DNA of 64,000 bases. It comes from Rhodobacterales bacterium (GTDB taxonomy: Bacteria > Pseudomonadota > Alphaproteobacteria > Rhodobacterales > Rhodobacteraceae). Position 1 is the first letter of the stretch, and each line of letters opens with the position of its first letter. Below the pieces are notes generated by a model. It searched no databases. It was not told the DNA's origin and saw only the letters and a list, made by a program, of their open reading frames with translations. This document shows, piece after piece, positions 37,545 to 46,041 of this stretch. Location of the stretch: contig JAPLPE010000016.1 in assembly GCA_026400355.1 (NCBI GenBank), positions 17,801 to 81,800 on the forward strand. The letters are read 5' to 3'. A program made the position numbers and the translations under genes.

Positions 37545-37825
37545 ACAAGACGCCTCGGGTTGAGGCGGTTCCGGAAACCTACAGCCGGGACAAGTGGATC
37601 TTCCGCGCAACAGCGGCATGCTGCCGCGAGCGAGGAGAAGATCATGGATAGATGTAGTCTTTCACTCAGTTTGATCTACCTATTTCACTCAGTTGGAGCC
37701 GATTTGTGGGCAGCATTTCCGGGAACAGGTGATGCAAGCCAATATCCCACGAATGACGTTTCGGCCGGGGTCGACGATTGCGCTGCGATGGTCAGGATGG
37801 TATGGACCGTCCTTGGCAACGACCA
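37545..37825. other. No gene recognised
   Basis: Spacer between the sugar-operon ATPase and the direct repeats. TTTCACTCAGTTTGATCTAC and TTTCACTCAGTTGGAGCC (about 37660-37700) repeat TTTCACTCAGTT about 23 bp apart, possibly binding sites. No Mu-like end could be assigned. Confidence 0.35.
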
Positions 37826-37971
37826 CGGAAAACGGAATCCGTGACGCTACCGCAAGGTACCGCGAATGAGGGTACTACGACCCTCCGTTGCCAGGGTGAT
37901 GACATCGGAAAATCGGAGTCCGGGACGCTACCGCAAGGTACCGCGAATGAGGGGAACATCCGACCCTCCGT
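37826..37971 (+). repeat. Two ~65-bp direct repeats, 80-bp period
   Basis: Copy 1 (37826-37889) and copy 2 (37906-37971) share CTACCGCAAGGTACCGCGAA and, downstream, GACCCTCCGT, with only a few differences. The repeats end at the stop codon of the Mor-like gene. GGTACC lies inside each. They are not part of a recognised gene and may mark the boundary of the Mu-like element. Confidence 0.75.
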
Positions 37972-38324
37972 CACCCGCCCCGCGCCTTCATGTATTTCCG
38001 GACGGTCGTATCTGACACCTTGAGCGTCAACGCGATGGACTTGACGTCCGCACCGCGCGCCGCGAGGTAGGCGGCAATCCACGGTTTTGCGGACGGTATG
38101 CGACGGGGCAGGCTTTCGCCGATGGTGCCCATGACCTTTGCCTTGTCCAGACCGTTCAGGCGGACAATGTCGCTGTCTTCGCGCGGGTTCTTGCGAAAGT
38201 AGGTTTCAACCCCGCCGAACTGCAACAGGAAGGCTATCGCGAGGTCGAAGCCCATCACGGTCACGAAAGGCTCCACCTGTGCGGTGGGCCGGGGATAGGC
38301 GATGGCAAGGGCATTGTGGCTCAT
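37971..38324 (-). CDS. Mor/C-like helix-turn-helix protein of a Mu-like element
   Basis: About 117 residues from the ATG at 38324. The N-terminal part (ALAIAYPRPTAQVEPFVTVM, DLAIAFLLQFGGVETYF) and the C-terminal helix-turn-helix (AYLAARGADVKSIALTLKVS, TTVRKYMK) resemble the Mor/C family of Mu middle-gene activators found in Mu-like phages of Rhodobacter. Its start overlaps the stop of the gp27-like gene (ATGA). In Mu this gene lies after gemA; here it lies after capsid genes. Confidence 0.6.
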   Translation of the reverse strand: MSHNALAIAYPRPTAQVEPFVTVMGFDLAIAFLLQFGGVETYFRKNPREDSDIVRLNGLDKAKVMGTIGESLPRRIPSAKPWIAAYLAARGADVKSIALTLKVSDTTVRKYMKARGG

Positions 38325-38716
38325 GTCAGGACACCCTTGGAAGAGAATTCCGGCTGACGGCGGTACCACCGATGCAAGGCGCTCACGCTTGTCCGCCGTC
38401 CAGGCGGGAAGTGATCCGCAACGGCAGTGGCAAGCTGCTTGAATGTCATCCGGTCAAGCCGGGCACGGACGAAGGCCTGCAGCTCAGGGTCACAGTCAAG
38501 GGGCGAGAGGGTACCGCGCCGGTGCGCGGCGCGGTGCGCATCCATCGGAGACAGGGCTTCAACAGGGTCTTGAACACCCCGTTTAAGGGGGTCTTGAACG
38601 GCCCTTTGAAGGGCTGCGTGAACGCGGTCCAAAGACGCGGTGAGTTCGGATGCAAGAGCGGTCGCAATGCGCAGCTCATGCTGCACAGCTCCGATGTCAT
38701 CGCCCCCGTCCTGCAT
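38321..38716 (-). CDS. Mu-like phage helix-turn-helix protein with internal repeats
   Basis: About 131 residues from the ATG at 38716, with CAGGAAC upstream. The C-terminal half (DPELQAFVRARLDRMTFKQL and SVSALHRWYRR) looks like a small DNA-binding protein common in Mu-like elements of this group. The middle has two VQDP repeats (AVQDPLKRGVQDPVEA), and the DNA there can fold into hairpins (CCCCGTTTAAGGGG and GCCCTTTGAAGGGC). Its exact family is uncertain. It is coupled to the Mor-like gene. Confidence 0.5.
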   Translation of the reverse strand: MQDGGDDIGAVQHELRIATALASELTASLDRVHAALQRAVQDPLKRGVQDPVEALSPMDAHRAAHRRGTLSPLDCDPELQAFVRARLDRMTFKQLATAVADHFPPGRRTSVSALHRWYRRQPEFSSKGVLT

Positions 38717-38840
38717 GTTCCTGACCTTTCGCTGTTGGTGGCCCCGCCCGGAATGAGGCATCCGGGCGGGGCTGACTTGCAGTGGGCAGGACAAACCTTG
38801 CAAGCCTCAGACCGGGGCGGCTGCCCCGCCCGGCCCGATC
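38717..38840. other. Spacer between capsid and regulatory blocks of the Mu-like element
   Basis: About 125 bp with a GCCCGCCC/GGGCGGGGC-type inverted pair (GCCCCGCCCGGAATGAGGCAT followed by CGGGCGGGGC, about 38741-38771), probably a terminator after the protease gene. Confidence 0.4.
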
Positions 38841-39809
38841 TCAGTCTTTCAGGCTACCCGGTGGCAGGCCGAGCCGCGCGCAGATCGCGTCCGCCTCGGG
38901 CGAGACATGGCGATTGCCACGATTGAGGGGCGGTGGCGCGCTCAGATGCGCGGACACCTTCAACAGGTGCCCATAGGCCGGGGCGCTGGTCTCCAGGAAG
39001 GTGTCGAAGGCCTCCGGATCAGACCGGCAAAGGTCCACCGCCCAGGGCCGCATTGCTGACGTGAGATACCCTTTGCGGAACGCCTCATCGACCTTAAGCG
39101 TTGCGGTTTCCTCCGCCATGGATGCAATCCGGGCGTTCCTGTCGGCCAGAAGTTCAGCCATCGCCGCGACTGGCGCGAACTTGGCCGGGTCCGGGGTTGC
39201 CTTGTCGGTCAGGCGCTTTTCCAGCGCCATCAGGATCGTTTCGGCATCGGCATCAGGGGGCAGACCCAAGGCCACCGCAAAACGTTCCATGAAGGTCATG
39301 TCAGGTGTCTGATCGGGCGTCATGCTGTCCTCTTGTGCTGCAAGGGCTGCAAGTTCAAGGTTCGGGGCGTGGACAAGTCCGGCCCCTTTCAGGCGGACAA
39401 TGCGGCGATCTGTCGTGCGATAGACCAGGACGGGCGACAGGTAGCGATATTCGCGCGCGGCGATCATGTTCCGGGCCGTCGCGGTCCATTCGACGCGCCC
39501 CCACAGGCCAGTTGCCGTGACCTTGAGCGCCTTGATCCAGCCTGCTGCCGGGACAGGTCCGACCGTGCCGGGCCGTTCGGTCTGATGTTCAAAGTCCACC
39601 GGCAGATCGACCTTGGCGGCATTGAACGCGGTCACCACGGCCCCCGGATCGTCCAGGACGAAGGTCCGACCGTCGCGCCCGGTCATGGCCCCCATTGGCA
39701 ACAGATGGACCCATGCGGGGGCCGTGCCGGACGGGGTTCCCAAGTCGCGGTCGCAGACAGCGGTCAAGGTGGCGCTCGGGGCGCTCCGGTTGACGCTCAC
39801 GGCGATCAC
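38841..39809 (-). CDS. Mu-like phage protease/scaffold (gpI family)
   Basis: About 322 residues from the GTG at 39809, which overlaps the gpT stop as GTGA. The N-terminal half (LPMGAMTGRDGRTFVLDD, VDLPVDFEHQTERPGTVGP, AAGWIKALKVTATGLWGRVE, REYRYLSPVLVY) is the Mu protease I family with DFEHQ as the marker. The C-terminal half is helical, fitting the scaffold Z part. It would cut scaffold during head maturation. It is complete. Confidence 0.85.
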   Translation of the reverse strand: MIAVSVNRSAPSATLTAVCDRDLGTPSGTAPAWVHLLPMGAMTGRDGRTFVLDDPGAVVTAFNAAKVDLPVDFEHQTERPGTVGPVPAAGWIKALKVTATGLWGRVEWTATARNMIAAREYRYLSPVLVYRTTDRRIVRLKGAGLVHAPNLELAALAAQEDSMTPDQTPDMTFMERFAVALGLPPDADAETILMALEKRLTDKATPDPAKFAPVAAMAELLADRNARIASMAEETATLKVDEAFRKGYLTSAMRPWAVDLCRSDPEAFDTFLETSAPAYGHLLKVSAHLSAPPPLNRGNRHVSPEADAICARLGLPPGSLKD

Positions 39810-40705
39810 GGCAGCAGATAGGGTGCGACGATCAATTCCGCAGTGCGTGCCCAGGGATTGCTGGCCCCGCCAGTTGCGTATTCGCTGTTGAGGATTTCCA
39901 ACCCCGCCGCTTCGAGGGCAGGCGGCACGACAAGAACCGTGGGAATGACACCCAATGGACGGCCCCCATCTGCCCGAAAGGCCCGCATTGCGGCACGCGC
40001 TGCGGCATAGTTCGCGACGTTCAAAGTCTGTCTGGACCCATAGGCCAGTTGCCACAATCCGAAACCGGCATTTACCCGCGCCCGAACGCCATACAGGTAA
40101 ATGTCATTGTTGAAGACCATTTCGTCGCTTGATCTGTCTTGCGTCTGGAATTCGTATCCTTCGCGCTCTTGCCAGACAATCGGACGCACGGCCCGAGTCG
40201 TATCCATCAGATACCAGCCTGTGCCTGCACCGCCGCCGCTGTTGCTGACGGTCACGATTGTCACGCCGTCCCTGTCCAGGACGGGATGCGTCGTGCCAAA
40301 GAAGGGCGTGCCGTCATAGCCATTCGTGGTAAAGCCAGCGGCCAGCAAGCTGAAGACCAGTTCGTCCTTATGCTGTTTCGCCAAAAGCCCCATTTCAGCA
40401 AACATGGGCGCAAAGACGCCAAGCCAGTCATCGGCAATGTCTTCGCGCGCGACGCCGATTGTGTTTTCGAATTTCCGGTTCAGGATCGTGAAGGTGCTTG
40501 CCGAAATGTTCTGGACGACGCGGGGGCCGATCCATTCGCGAAGGGTCGGAAGATTGCCGAACCACGAATAGGTTTCGTCGCGGCCCGCGCTCTGCATTGT
40601 CATGGCGATCTTGTCGGCAAAGGTCGGGGCTTTGTCGTAGCTGTCCCGGTACTTGGCCTGAAAGCCTTTGTAGACCAGATCAAGCGCATTTTCGTTGATA
40701 AGCAT
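39806..40705 (-). CDS. Mu-like major head protein (gpT family)
   Basis: 299 residues from the ATG at 40705 (MLINENALDLVYKGFQAKYR). KIAMTMQSAGRDETYSWFGN, LPTLREWIGPRVVQN and FTTNGYDGTPFFGTTHPVLD are clear marks of the Mu gpT capsid family. Length is normal (Mu gpT is about 305). It comes before the protease gene, the reverse of the usual Mu order, and nothing else of the head or tail set is present. Confidence 0.88.
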   Translation of the reverse strand: MLINENALDLVYKGFQAKYRDSYDKAPTFADKIAMTMQSAGRDETYSWFGNLPTLREWIGPRVVQNISASTFTILNRKFENTIGVAREDIADDWLGVFAPMFAEMGLLAKQHKDELVFSLLAAGFTTNGYDGTPFFGTTHPVLDRDGVTIVTVSNSGGGAGTGWYLMDTTRAVRPIVWQEREGYEFQTQDRSSDEMVFNNDIYLYGVRARVNAGFGLWQLAYGSRQTLNVANYAAARAAMRAFRADGGRPLGVIPTVLVVPPALEAAGLEILNSEYATGGASNPWARTAELIVAPYLLP

Positions 40706-41264
40706 CGGTCGGTGTCCCTTTGAGCGGATGCAGCCCGCGCGCGATGCGCGGAACATTCCGGGACAATGTAGAAGAATGCGGAAACCCGATCCACGCACAA
40801 CGGTTTGAGAGTTGCATACGGCGGGGCCTCCCAGCCGGTTTCCCGGAAACCCCGCATGGCGCTCCGATCCTGAGATCGTGCCACGGCAGGGAGAATAGCA
40901 CCGTGTCACGCCTGCGGCTTGACGCATATCATCAGGGACGGATGATGTGAAGATGTTGGCCCATTGGGGCGGTCAGACTTGAAGGTGCCGCAGTACTGAT
41001 CTGCCCGGTGGCCTTACGTCAGAAATCCTCGCCTCCGCCGCTCCGACCGCACCTCCGACCGACCCCGCGAAGCCCGCTTCGATTATTAAACGGGTTTCAG
41101 GCGAAATTAAACGGGGTACGGCCTGAATTGGTGTTGGAGTGGCGCAGACCGCCCAAGGCCGCTCCACGGGCTTCCTATGGGGCCTCTACGAATGAGCAAA
41201 GGGCGGCGCGTCCGTCAGACCGCGCCGCCCTTCCATGCCAGGCCGAACAAATGCGCCCGGAACG
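40706..41264. other. Spacer between gpT and gemA, no gene recognised
   Basis: No convincing gene. It holds two TTAAACGGG sites (41086-41094 and 41107-41115, exactly 21 bp apart) and the terminator listed separately. In a normal Mu-like element the lysis, terminase, portal and F/G genes would be here; their absence marks a large deletion. Confidence 0.5.
41201..41230 (-). terminator. Terminator-like hairpin after gemA
   Basis: GGGCGGCGCG and CGCGCCGCCC form a perfect 10-bp stem with a 10-base loop. On the minus strand it lies 35 bases after the gemA stop and is followed by TTTGCTC, so it probably ends the early operon. Confidence 0.65.
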
Positions 41265-41699
41265 CTATGCAGCCCGCGCCTTGTGGGCTTTCATCGCCTT
41301 CAGGACCGCAATGGCCTTCTGACCATCAGCCGACGACAGAAACCGGAGACTGTCCACTTTGAAGGTCCGCTTCAACCAGGTGTTCAGGCCCGTGGCGTCA
41401 ACGTCCTTGCCCGCGACCCTTTGGCCGGACCATTCCCGCCACAGTGCGCGGATCAGTTCGATCTGCGCAAAGGACGCCATGCCCGGCCGCTCCCCGTAAT
41501 CGTGCCCGGTCTTTTCCAAGGGCTTGAAACCGCAATAGCCGAAAAAGCCCATGACCGCGTCAAAGCCCTCTTGGTCCAGTTCGGTCGAAGTAGTGACCCC
41601 GGCAATCTGTACCAGTGCGGACCGGTAATGTGCGTCCGTCAGTTTTAAGTGCGCCTTGGCGACGTGTAGGATGGCTTTCTGACTTCTTGAAATGGGCAT
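41265..41699 (-). CDS. gemA: GemA-family (Mu gp16, DUF1018) regulatory protein
   Basis: 144 residues from the ATG at 41699 (MPISRSQKAILHVAKAHLKL). GFKPLEKTGHDYGERPGMAS, QIELIRALWREW, LNTWLKRTFKVDSLRFLSS and AIAVLKAMKAH are typical of the GemA/DUF1018 family, which changes host gene expression and DNA supercoiling during Mu development. The gene is complete and follows two small early genes in one tight run after B. Confidence 0.85.
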   Translation of the reverse strand: MPISRSQKAILHVAKAHLKLTDAHYRSALVQIAGVTTSTELDQEGFDAVMGFFGYCGFKPLEKTGHDYGERPGMASFAQIELIRALWREWSGQRVAGKDVDATGLNTWLKRTFKVDSLRFLSSADGQKAIAVLKAMKAHKARAA

Positions 41700-41700
41700 T

Positions 41701-42084
41701 TCAACGCACCTTGTCCGGAGCTGTGCGAATGGCGTTGTCGAGTTTTTCGAGAACGTCGATTTCCTTTTCTTCCATGCCGCGGATCGCCCGTGCAGCGAGC
41801 CGCAGTACCGAATTGACCCACGGCTGATCAAGGTCTTGTTCGTAGGAAAGATCAAAGCACATATTGCCCACATCATTCAGAAGCTCGATCAAGTCAGGGA
41901 TTGCCGTATCCAGATCGCTCCATTGCTGATTGGTCAATAAAAGTGTGCGGGGCAAACGTGCGGACCTTTGAGCTTCTTCTTTTGCGGCAATCACCTTGAT
42001 TTCCTCTTCCGACTTGCCGGGAAGATAAGCCGCCTTCCCCTGACGCGCGTTCTTTAAGCGATAGTCTTCGTGATCGTCGCTCAT
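41701..42084 (-). CDS. Small early protein of the Mu-like element, function unknown
   Basis: 127 residues, very charged at the N-terminus (DHEDYRLKNARQGKAAYLPG), with a helical C-terminal half (LDTAIPDLIELLNDVGNMCF). I do not recognise a family. It lies one base upstream of gemA and its start overlaps the previous gene, so it belongs to the early operon A-B-x-y-gemA. Confidence 0.6.
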   Translation of the reverse strand: MSDDHEDYRLKNARQGKAAYLPGKSEEEIKVIAAKEEAQRSARLPRTLLLTNQQWSDLDTAIPDLIELLNDVGNMCFDLSYEQDLDQPWVNSVLRLAARAIRGMEEKEIDVLEKLDNAIRTAPDKVR

Positions 42085-42410
42085 TGGATTTGCCCTTTCG
42101 TTGCAGGCCCGGCAGACACCCTGACCGCCCTTGAAAACAAGGTGATCAGGTATTCGATTTGTTCTTTTGCCAGTCGATTGGGTTCGCGCAAGGATGCCAC
42201 AGTCTTGGCGATGTCACCGGGACGCGCCCCCTTGGTTTCCTGAAGGTCGGCGAGTGTGCGAAGGGCCTTCAAGGTCACTATCAGCGTATGATCGACACCA
42301 CGCAATGCAGCGCCCATCTGCCCGAACAGCATATCGCTGCCGGGCATGATGATGAATTCAAGGTCTGCCTCATCAGTGACCGCTAGATTGATGGAAATGT
42401 CCCGCATCAC
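42081..42410 (-). CDS. Small early protein of the Mu-like element, function unknown
   Basis: 109 residues, starting MRDISINLAVTDEADLEFII after an initial Met, with a mainly helical remainder (TLIVTLKALRTLADLQETKG). It overlaps both neighbours by 4 bp (ATGA junctions at 42407-42410 and 42081-42084), so it is part of the early operon. Family not recognised. Confidence 0.6.
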   Translation of the reverse strand: MMRDISINLAVTDEADLEFIIMPGSDMLFGQMGAALRGVDHTLIVTLKALRTLADLQETKGARPGDIAKTVASLREPNRLAKEQIEYLITLFSRAVRVSAGPATKGQIQ

Positions 42411-43240
42411 AGGCCCCCTTTTGGCTCAAGGCCTTCCGCAGTGATTGCTGCGACGACGCTGGCAGGCGTGATCCTGCCCCCACCGAAGTCCATCGCGGTG
42501 GACAGGACGTTGACGACATTCCGCAACCCGCCCCGGCGCTTCGCGGCGCTGCCCAGAACGGCAAGGGTCGGGCTGTCAGTCACACCCCAGCTTTCCGCGA
42601 TGGCCGCAATGTCAGCCTTCGATGCGCCTTTAAGCACAAGGGGACGGCGCATCCGGCTATCGAGTTGCGGATTGTCCGCCATGATCTTCACCAGGGACAA
42701 ATCGCCACAGAAGGCGAGGGCAAAACCGCCCTCTTCCTGACAGGCCCGAAGCCATTCGAAACCGGCGCCCATCAGGCGGGTTTTGTCGTCATACTCATTC
42801 AGGTTCTGCGCCTCGTCTATCATGACAAGGCAACGCGGCCCGATATAGGCGGCAAGGCGTTCGCGCGCGCGGGTCAATCAACCACTGAGGAAATCCTTGT
42901 CCCGGTGACTGCCTGCACCGGTACCCCGCAGAATGCTGTAGGCGATGTTTCACGGCCGCCCTTCGCCCTTCGCAATCCTGAGATAGACCGCGCCCCCTCC
43001 GAGCTGGTCCGCCAAGTGCATCAGTGTCTGGGTTTTCCCGATACCGGGCGCGCCCGCGATCATGGATACGCCGCCGTTATTCAGCGACTGGATCAGGCCA
43101 AGGGTGGTCGCGATCTCGCCCGCCGTCGCGGTCTTCACGAATGCTCCCGGATCGGGGCGGGCTGGCGCATCGGTCTTTGCAAGTCTGAATATTTCTGCCA
43201 TGTCTTTCCTCGCTTTGGGTGCGGGCTTGCCCGCGTTCAT
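42407..43240 (-). pseudogene. MuB-like transposition ATPase with two in-frame TGA codons
   Basis: One reading frame of 278 codons runs through two TGA stops (42950-42952 and 42878-42880). Before them it has Walker A AGAPGIGKTQTLMH; between them NIAYSILRGTGAGSHRDKDF; after them Walker B RCLVMIDEAQNLNEYD and a C-terminal domain (GGLRNVVNVLSTAM). The order and length fit MuB, the AAA+ ATPase that picks targets and activates MuA. Trp (TGG) would fit both stop positions, one transition away in each case. As it stands only a 96-residue piece and, if restarted at TTG 42877, a 156-residue piece could be made. Confidence 0.8.
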
Positions 43241-43266
43241 CGGTCTGAGGGGCGCGCCAACGCCCT

Positions 43267-43923
43267 TCAGACCACTTTCATGCCCTTTGCCTTAAGTCGT
43301 TCGGCAATGGCCCGTTCCATGTTGCGCTGCATGTCTTCCGGCACTGGCGGCGCAGTGTTCTCGATCAAGGGGGCGTAACTCGGCGCGGCGACGGTGCGGC
43401 GTGACCGCTTCAGGCGACCCCCGAACTGTCCGGCGACAATCCCGCCTTGTGCGGGCGGGGACACTTCCGCACTGTCATCCCCCAGCGCCGCCAGTGCGGC
43501 CCGCATCGCTTCATCAGACAAGAAGCCCGCCGCCGCCTCTGCCGCCGCCACGGCATCCCGTGCGGCCTTGCGGTTGCGGGCCGCAATCCGCGCCCCGTCG
43601 ACGTCGCCATATGCCCCGCGCTGGACAGGCGCGATGCCTTGGCAGATGAGATTGCCGTCGGCATCCCATGCGATAGCCGGGGCGCTGAAATCGTCCGGAT
43701 CACGGCCCAAAAGGATCGGCCCCTTCTTGTGATGCCTCAGAAGCGCGTCTTGTGTCTCCGGACCCCCGTAAATCCAGTTTTCAACATGGATTTGCCCGCG
43801 CCTGTCGACCGAAACCGGACTGTAGATCAGGGACCCAAGGTAAAGCTGCCACTGCGTCGGTTGACGGCGAACACGAGAGGCAAGGCCTGCGTCAAGGACG
43901 TCGCGATAGGATCGGCCGTGCAT
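43267..43923 (-). pseudogene. MuA-like transposase, C-terminal fragment
   Basis: 218 residues remain of a protein that is usually about 650. LASRVRRQPTQWQLYLGSLI, SVDRRGQIHVENWIYGGPET, LLGRDPDDFSAPAIAWDADG and the Ala/Arg-rich helix RIAARNRKAARDAVAAAEAA match the non-catalytic C-terminal barrel and the MuB/ClpX-interacting tail of MuA. The DNA-binding and DDE catalytic domains are missing; sequence upstream of 43923 is unrelated. The element cannot transpose by itself. It may have been cut by recombination at this point. Confidence 0.75.
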
Positions 43924-44280
43924 TTCCGATCATTGCCGGCAAGTTTGCCTCACCGCACAACGCTCGGGAACTACGGGTCCATCCTGACGCTGCGCAGTCG
44001 CTATGTGGGTGGATTCCAGTCCCGCAAGGCGATCCCCCTGTCGCAGGTCAGCGACGTCCGCCTGTTCCGCCATGCGTTCACCCATGAAGACGCAGCTGAC
44101 TCTGCCACCAATTTGACGACCCTGATGATCTTGTTCAACGAAGGCGAACGTCTCCTCTTGCCTCTCCATGTTTGCGATCACAAGAACCACCTGAGCCGAG
44201 ATGAACTCACCATTCACACCGCGCGATACTCGGCCGGATGGGCAAGTCTACGCAGGCCTTGTTACCAAACTGAAGATTAG
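43924..44280. other. No gene recognised; left flank of the Mu-like remnant
   Basis: Open frames exist on both strands (for example 43930-44217 minus and a plus frame to 44280), but none resembles a known family. This would be the place for the missing MuA N-terminus, so the DNA here is foreign to the element or its replacement. Confidence 0.4.
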
Positions 44281-44298
44281 CTGTCGCACAATCGTCAT
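44281..44298 (+). promoter_or_regulatory. Possible Pho box upstream of phnD
   Basis: CTGTCGC-ACAA-TCGTCAT resembles two CTGTCAT heptamers with a 4-base spacer (5 of 7 matches in each), the layout of PhoB sites. It lies about 50 bp before the phnD start. The match is imperfect, so this is only a suggestion of phosphate control. Confidence 0.3.
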
Positions 44299-44346
44299 GA
44301 GTGACGCCTAAGAGGATCAAGTCGTTTAACTTCTTGGATCAATGGA

Positions 44347-45213
44347 ATGAAACAGCTTCTGGCAACCGGCCTGCTGGCCGCAACGATCGCTTTTGCCGCG
44401 CCTGTACTGGCGCAGGATACCATCCGCTTTGCCGTGACCGACATCGACGGTCTCGAAGAGCTTCAGCAAAACATGGGTCCGTTCAAGGATGCATTTGAAG
44501 CAGCCTCGGGTCTGAAGGTCGAGTTCTTCCCCGTGTCGGGCCGCACCGTCGCTGTAGAAGCGATGGCCGCCGATCAGGTCGATTTCGTGCTCACCGGCCC
44601 GGCAGAATATGTGGTGTTCAACGCGCGTCTGGATGCTCAGCCTGTTGTGGTCTGGGAACGGCCCGACTACTACTCCAACCTTGTGGTGCTGGATTCCAGC
44701 CCGGTGCAAACACCCGCCGACCTCAAGGGCCAGAAGATTTCGTTTGGCGAGATTGGCTCGACGTCTCAGCATCTGGGGCCGGTGACGATCCTGGCTGAAG
44801 CGGGATTGACTTATAGCGTCGACTACGAGCCGGTCTTTCTGAACCGCAACGTTGCGGTCGAGGCGTTGATCTCTGGTGAAATCGCGGCAATCGGCCTGAA
44901 CCGGACGCATATCGAAAGCATCACCGAAAAGTTCCCTGACCAGTCCTTCCGGGTTATTGCGAGCGGTGAACCCTTGCCAAGCGACTTGCTGGTGGTTTCG
45001 CCGACCGTGTCTCCCGAAGTTGTCAACCTGGTTCGACAGACATTCGTCGATCATGGCCCCGATCTGCTTGCTGCGGTCACGTCGACCGAAGCGAATGCCA
45101 AGTTCATCGGTGGCGGGTTCACAACCAACGTGGACGATACCGACTATGATCTGGTCCGCAACATGTTCGCCAATATCGGCGTGACCGAGTTCCAGGAGTT
45201 CGTGGGCGAATAG
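44347..45213 (+). CDS. phnD: Phosphonate/phosphite-type ABC binding protein
   Basis: A 288-residue PhnD-family periplasmic protein with a Sec signal (MKQLLATGLLAATIAFAAPV, cleavage near LAQ). The fold marks are IRFAVTDIDGLEELQQNMGP, AADQVDFVLTGPAEYVVFNA, DLKGQKISFGEIGSTSQHLG and AAIGLNRTHIES. PhnD proteins bind phosphonates, phosphite or phosphate esters. The first gene of a five-gene operon with phnC, phnE, a methyltransferase and phnM. The gap to phnC is 24 bp. Confidence 0.85.
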   Translation: MKQLLATGLLAATIAFAAPVLAQDTIRFAVTDIDGLEELQQNMGPFKDAFEAASGLKVEFFPVSGRTVAVEAMAADQVDFVLTGPAEYVVFNARLDAQPVVVWERPDYYSNLVVLDSSPVQTPADLKGQKISFGEIGSTSQHLGPVTILAEAGLTYSVDYEPVFLNRNVAVEALISGEIAAIGLNRTHIESITEKFPDQSFRVIASGEPLPSDLLVVSPTVSPEVVNLVRQTFVDHGPDLLAAVTSTEANAKFIGGGFTTNVDDTDYDLVRNMFANIGVTEFQEFVGE

Positions 45214-45237
45214 CCCGGCGCCGCTGGATCAAGACCG

Positions 45238-46041
45238 GTGAACACACCGTTGGCACATGCTGTTGAGGAGGCAGGCGTCACGGCTTTGGCGCCTGTCCTT
45301 TCGGTTTCGGGCCTCGCGAAATCCTATGATGGCAGGGTGATCCTTCAGAGTCTGACCTTCGCCCTTTCGGAACGGCAATCAACCGCCCTGATCGGCGCGA
45401 ACGGATCGGGCAAGTCTACCTTGCTCAAATGTCTCGTCCGCCTGACAGAACCTACGGCTGGCCGGATCGACATGCTGGGTCAGGATGTTCGCGCTCTGGG
45501 TCCAAACGAATTGCGACGATTCCGGGCACAAGTCGGCATTGTCTGGCAGCGGCACAACCTGGTGCCGCGCATTTCGGCCCTGTCCAACGTCGTCCATGGT
45601 GTTCAGGCGCGGATGTCGGGCCCCCGGTCCTGGTTTCAGGCTTTGGCGCCGGCCACCGTCCGGGCCGAGGCAATGTCCTGTCTGGAACGGGTCGGGCTGG
45701 CCGATCGGGCGATGACCCGTGTCGACAGCTTGTCCGGCGGCCAACAACAACGCGTCGCCATCGCGCGGATGCTGATGCAGCGGCCGGCTTTCATCCTTGC
45801 AGACGAACCAGATGCAAGCCTCGATCCTCAGACCGGCGAAGAGGTGATGGCACTCCTGCTTGGTCTTGTAAGGCAGGACGGGCTGTCGCTGTTGATGATT
45901 TCACACCGACTGGAGCACACGTTGCGGTTTTCAGACCGTATTCTGGGCCTGACCCAGGGTCGCATCACGCTGGACCAGCCAACCGCTCTGGCAAACGTCA
46001 CAGATCTGCGACGGTTCTTTGAGCATCCGGAGACGCCATGA
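45238..46041 (+). CDS. phnC: Phosphonate-type ABC ATPase
   Basis: A 267-residue ATPase starting at GTG 45238. Walker A is [12 protein letters not shown] loop [20 protein letters not shown] (typical of PhnC), signature [15 protein letters not shown], Walker [14 protein letters not shown] loop ISHRLEHTL. The stop overlaps the phnE start (ATGA). The N-terminal ~20 residues are a non-conserved lead, so a slightly later start is possible. Confidence 0.9.
   Translation: MNTPLAHAVEEAGVTALAPVLSVSGLAKSYDGRVILQSLTFALSERQSTALIGANGSGKSTLLKCLVRLTEPTAGRIDMLGQDVRALGPNELRRFRAQVGIVWQRHNLVPRISALSNVVHGVQARMSGPRSWFQALAPATVRAEAMSCLERVGLADRAMTRVDSLSGGQQQRVAIARMLMQRPAFILADEPDASLDPQTGEEVMALLLGLVRQDGLSLLMISHRLEHTLRFSDRILGLTQGRITLDQPTALANVTDLRRFFEHPETP

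Noticed and set aside
42878..42952. Selenocysteine insertion at the two TGA codons of the MuB-like gene
   Set aside because: MuB proteins are not selenoproteins, no obvious SECIS hairpin follows either TGA, and Trp is the natural residue to expect there.
37971..43923. An intact Mu-like prophage
   Set aside because: MuA is only a C-terminal piece, MuB has two stops, and terminase, portal, tail and lysis genes are absent.
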